From the NCBI GenBank assembly GCA_011620245.1, contig WOZN01000245.1, forward strand, positions 1 to 7,285: DNA of 7,285 nt, in the 5' to 3' direction. This document shows, piece by piece, positions 6,096 through 7,285 of the stretch. The notes under the pieces were generated by a model. The model was not told the DNA's origin. It searched no databases and was given only the letters and a program-made list of their open reading frames with translations. Each line of letters opens with the position of its first letter. Within the stretch, counting starts at the first letter, position 1. Position numbers and translations under genes: made by a program. The stretch is from Acidovorax sp. GTDB taxonomy: Bacteria; Pseudomonadota; Gammaproteobacteria; Burkholderiales; Burkholderiaceae_C.

Positions 6096-6498
6096 CATCC
6101 ATATCCACCGCGCACACCACCTGGGCTTCGCCGAAGCCCGCAAAGTCGGTTATTCCTGGGCCGAGAAGGCCGGGAGAAAATTTGACATGGAATGCACCTA
6201 CGAAGAAGGCGATGCGCAGGACACGCTGCATTTCAGCCGTGCCGGCGTGAAAGGCATCCTGCTGGTGGACGCCCACCAGTTTGAAATGAAAGCCGAGCTC
6301 GGCTTCCTGTTTGGCGCCTTCAAGGCGCGTATCGAAGCCGAAATCGGCGAGCAGTTCGATGCGCTTTTGAACGCCCCCCACCCCGATGAACGCAAGGCCG
6401 CGCCGGCCAAAAAGCAGGCGCCCGCCAAGGATGGCACAGAGCACAATACCGCCCGCCGCGCTCCCGCCAGGGCAGCCGCCCGAAAGGCATTGCAATGA
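6088..6498 (+). CDS. Polyhydroxyalkanoic acid system family protein with basic C-terminal tail
   Basis: The gene encodes 136 aa, read from GTG 6088 behind an AAGGAG site. The core (residues 1-95) matches the small polyhydroxyalkanoic acid system / granule-region family: DIHIHRAHHLGFAEARKV at the start, then W-A-E-K-A, F-D-M-E-C-T-Y, VKGILLVDAHQFEMKAELGF (54-73) and a helix ending GEQFDALL. Members are about 90 aa and often lie near PHA genes; their biochemical role is not defined. Residues 97-136 form an extra tail of Pro/Ala/Lys/Arg, with ten basic residues and about twelve alanines. PAKK and APAK units in it resemble the tails of PhaF-like phasins and H1-like proteins. The start overlaps the aminopeptidase stop by 8 nt and the stop overlaps the nitroreductase start by 4 nt. 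No PHA synthase or phasin gene is in the window. Confidence 0.82.
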   Translation: MPDIHIHRAHHLGFAEARKVGYSWAEKAGRKFDMECTYEEGDAQDTLHFSRAGVKGILLVDAHQFEMKAELGFLFGAFKARIEAEIGEQFDALLNAPHPDERKAAPAKKQAPAKDGTEHNTARRAPARAAARKALQ

Positions 6499-7214
6499 AC
6501 CCGCCCAACGCGCAACCCGCCGTCGCAGCACCTGCCGGGACAACGCCCGCCTACGAAACATTGTCCAGCCTGCTGCACACCCGCTACAGCTGCCGCGCAT
6601 TTGCGCCGCAAGCGCTGGAGCGCGCCACCATCGACCGCATTCTGGCGGCCGCCCAGCGCACGGCCTCGTGGTGCAATGCGCAGCCCTGGCAGCTCACCAT
6701 CGCCAGCGGTGCCACCCTGGCCCGCCTGCGCAGCGCCCTGCAGGCGCATGTGGCAACCGAGCCCCCGGCGCCCGACCTGCCCTGGCCGCGTGAATACCGG
6801 GGTGTGTACCAGGAGCGGCGGCGCGAATGTGGCTGGGGTCTTTACGAAGCCCTGGGCATTGCCAAGGGCGACCGCGAAGCCTCCGCCCGGCAGGCCGCAG
6901 AAAACTTCACCATGTTCGGCGCACCGCATGTGGCCATCATCAGCAGCGACGAGGCCCTGGGCGTGTATGGCGCGGTGGACTGCGGTGCCTATGTGGCCAA
7001 CTTTTTGCTGGCCGCCCACAGCCTGGGCGTGGCGACCGTTGCGCAGGCCGCGCTGGCCGCCTACCCCGGCGTGCTGCGCGAGGTGCTGGGCATTGCCGCA
7101 GACCGCAGCATTGTCTGCGGCATCTCGTTCGGCCTGGCCGACCCGGCGCATCCGGCCAACCGGTTTCGCACGCAGCGCGCAGACCCTGGCGACTGCGTGA
7201 CCTGGCTCGATTGA
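6495..7214 (+). CDS. Nitroreductase-family FMN oxidoreductase
   Basis: This is a 239-aa protein of the nitroreductase family (FMN-dependent, NAD(P)H-using, usually a homodimer). The N-terminal FMN phosphate-binding motif is R30-Y-S-C-R34. The segment AAQRTASWCNAQPWQLTI (52-69) matches the family's A-P-S/W-x-N-x-Q-P-W cofactor region. YGAVDCGAYVANFLLAAHSLGVATV (158-182) is the helix over the flavin. SFGLADPAHPANRFRTQR (211-228) is the usual closing G-x-x-D-x-x-x-x-x-N-x-x-x-x-x-R motif. It resembles nitrobenzoate/nitrophenol reductase relatives, but the substrate cannot be read from sequence. The start ATG 6495 overlaps the preceding stop (ATGA) and has AAAGG 7 nt upstream. It is the last gene of the three-gene cluster. 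The first 18 residues, Pro/Ala-rich, precede the conserved domain and could be partly a start-choice artefact. Confidence 0.9.
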   Translation: MNPPNAQPAVAAPAGTTPAYETLSSLLHTRYSCRAFAPQALERATIDRILAAAQRTASWCNAQPWQLTIASGATLARLRSALQAHVATEPPAPDLPWPREYRGVYQERRRECGWGLYEALGIAKGDREASARQAAENFTMFGAPHVAIISSDEALGVYGAVDCGAYVANFLLAAHSLGVATVAQAALAAYPGVLREVLGIAADRSIVCGISFGLADPAHPANRFRTQRADPGDCVTWLD

Positions 7215-7235
7215 CGCCCTGTCCGTCGCCTGGGC

Positions 7236-7256
7236 GGCAATGGCAGGGCTATTGCC
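7236..7256 (+). terminator. Weak hairpin after the nitroreductase gene
   Basis: GGCAAT (7236-7241) pairs with ATTGCC (7251-7256) across a 9-nt loop, 21 nt past the stop codon, followed by TTCT. A competing pairing of GCCCTG (7216-7221) with CAGGGC (7244-7249) is possible. There is no T tract, so intrinsic termination is doubtful. The remaining sequence to the window end shows no supported gene. Confidence 0.25.
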
Positions 7257-7285
7257 TTCTCACCATTGCCCCAACTGCCTCGCAA

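Noticed and set aside
6198..7151. 317-codon minus-strand open frame opposite the PHA-system and nitroreductase genes
   Set aside because: The plus strand carries conserved family motifs throughout; this frame has none.
7061..7285. Minus-strand open frame running in from the right edge
   Set aside because: It is mostly antisense to the nitroreductase 3' end, has no recognisable motif, and would start only with a TTG at the edge.

Overview
The window is GC-rich (roughly two thirds G+C by eye), has strong GC3 codon bias and is densely packed. Gene families and gene style point to a betaproteobacterium of the Burkholderiales, most likely Comamonadaceae (Acidovorax/Comamonas/Delftia type). This is an inference from protein resemblance and codon use, not a database result.

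Left part (1-2789, minus strand): four consecutive carbon-phosphorus (C-P) lyase core genes, phnG, phnH, phnI and phnJ, read right to left. phnJ is cut by the window edge. phnG/phnH and phnI/phnJ overlap by ATGA, and phnH/phnI are 2 nt apart, so this is one tightly coupled operon. phnK, phnL and phnM probably follow beyond position 1.

Centre (2790-4901): a 75-bp divergent control region, then on the plus strand phnF (GntR/HutC-type regulator), a DUF1045-family gene (2H phosphoesterase fold, two H-x-[ST]-x motifs) and phnN (ribose 1,5-bisphosphokinase). The control region carries a near-perfect palindrome, TTGTATAGACAA, which fits the HutC-subfamily operator pattern GT-N-TA-N-AC. It is a strong candidate PhnF operator controlling both directions. 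Together these genes form the regulator, the core lyase and the tail end of the pathway, which recycles phosphoribosyl cyclic phosphate to PRPP. No PhnP is visible here. The 2H phosphoesterase immediately upstream of and overlapping phnN is a plausible functional replacement, and is the most interesting hypothesis in the window.

Right part (4947-7214, plus strand): a second tight cluster unrelated to phosphonate. It encodes a lipoprotein-type putative zinc aminopeptidase (HELAH motif), a small polyhydroxyalkanoate-system protein with an Ala/Lys/Arg tail, and a nitroreductase-family flavoprotein. The last two junctions overlap by 8 and 4 nt. A short palindromic, A-rich sequence of dispersed-repeat type lies inside the aminopeptidase reading frame. 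The final 71 bases hold no gene that I can support, only a weak hairpin.

I see no tRNA, rRNA, CRISPR array, insertion sequence or phage gene.
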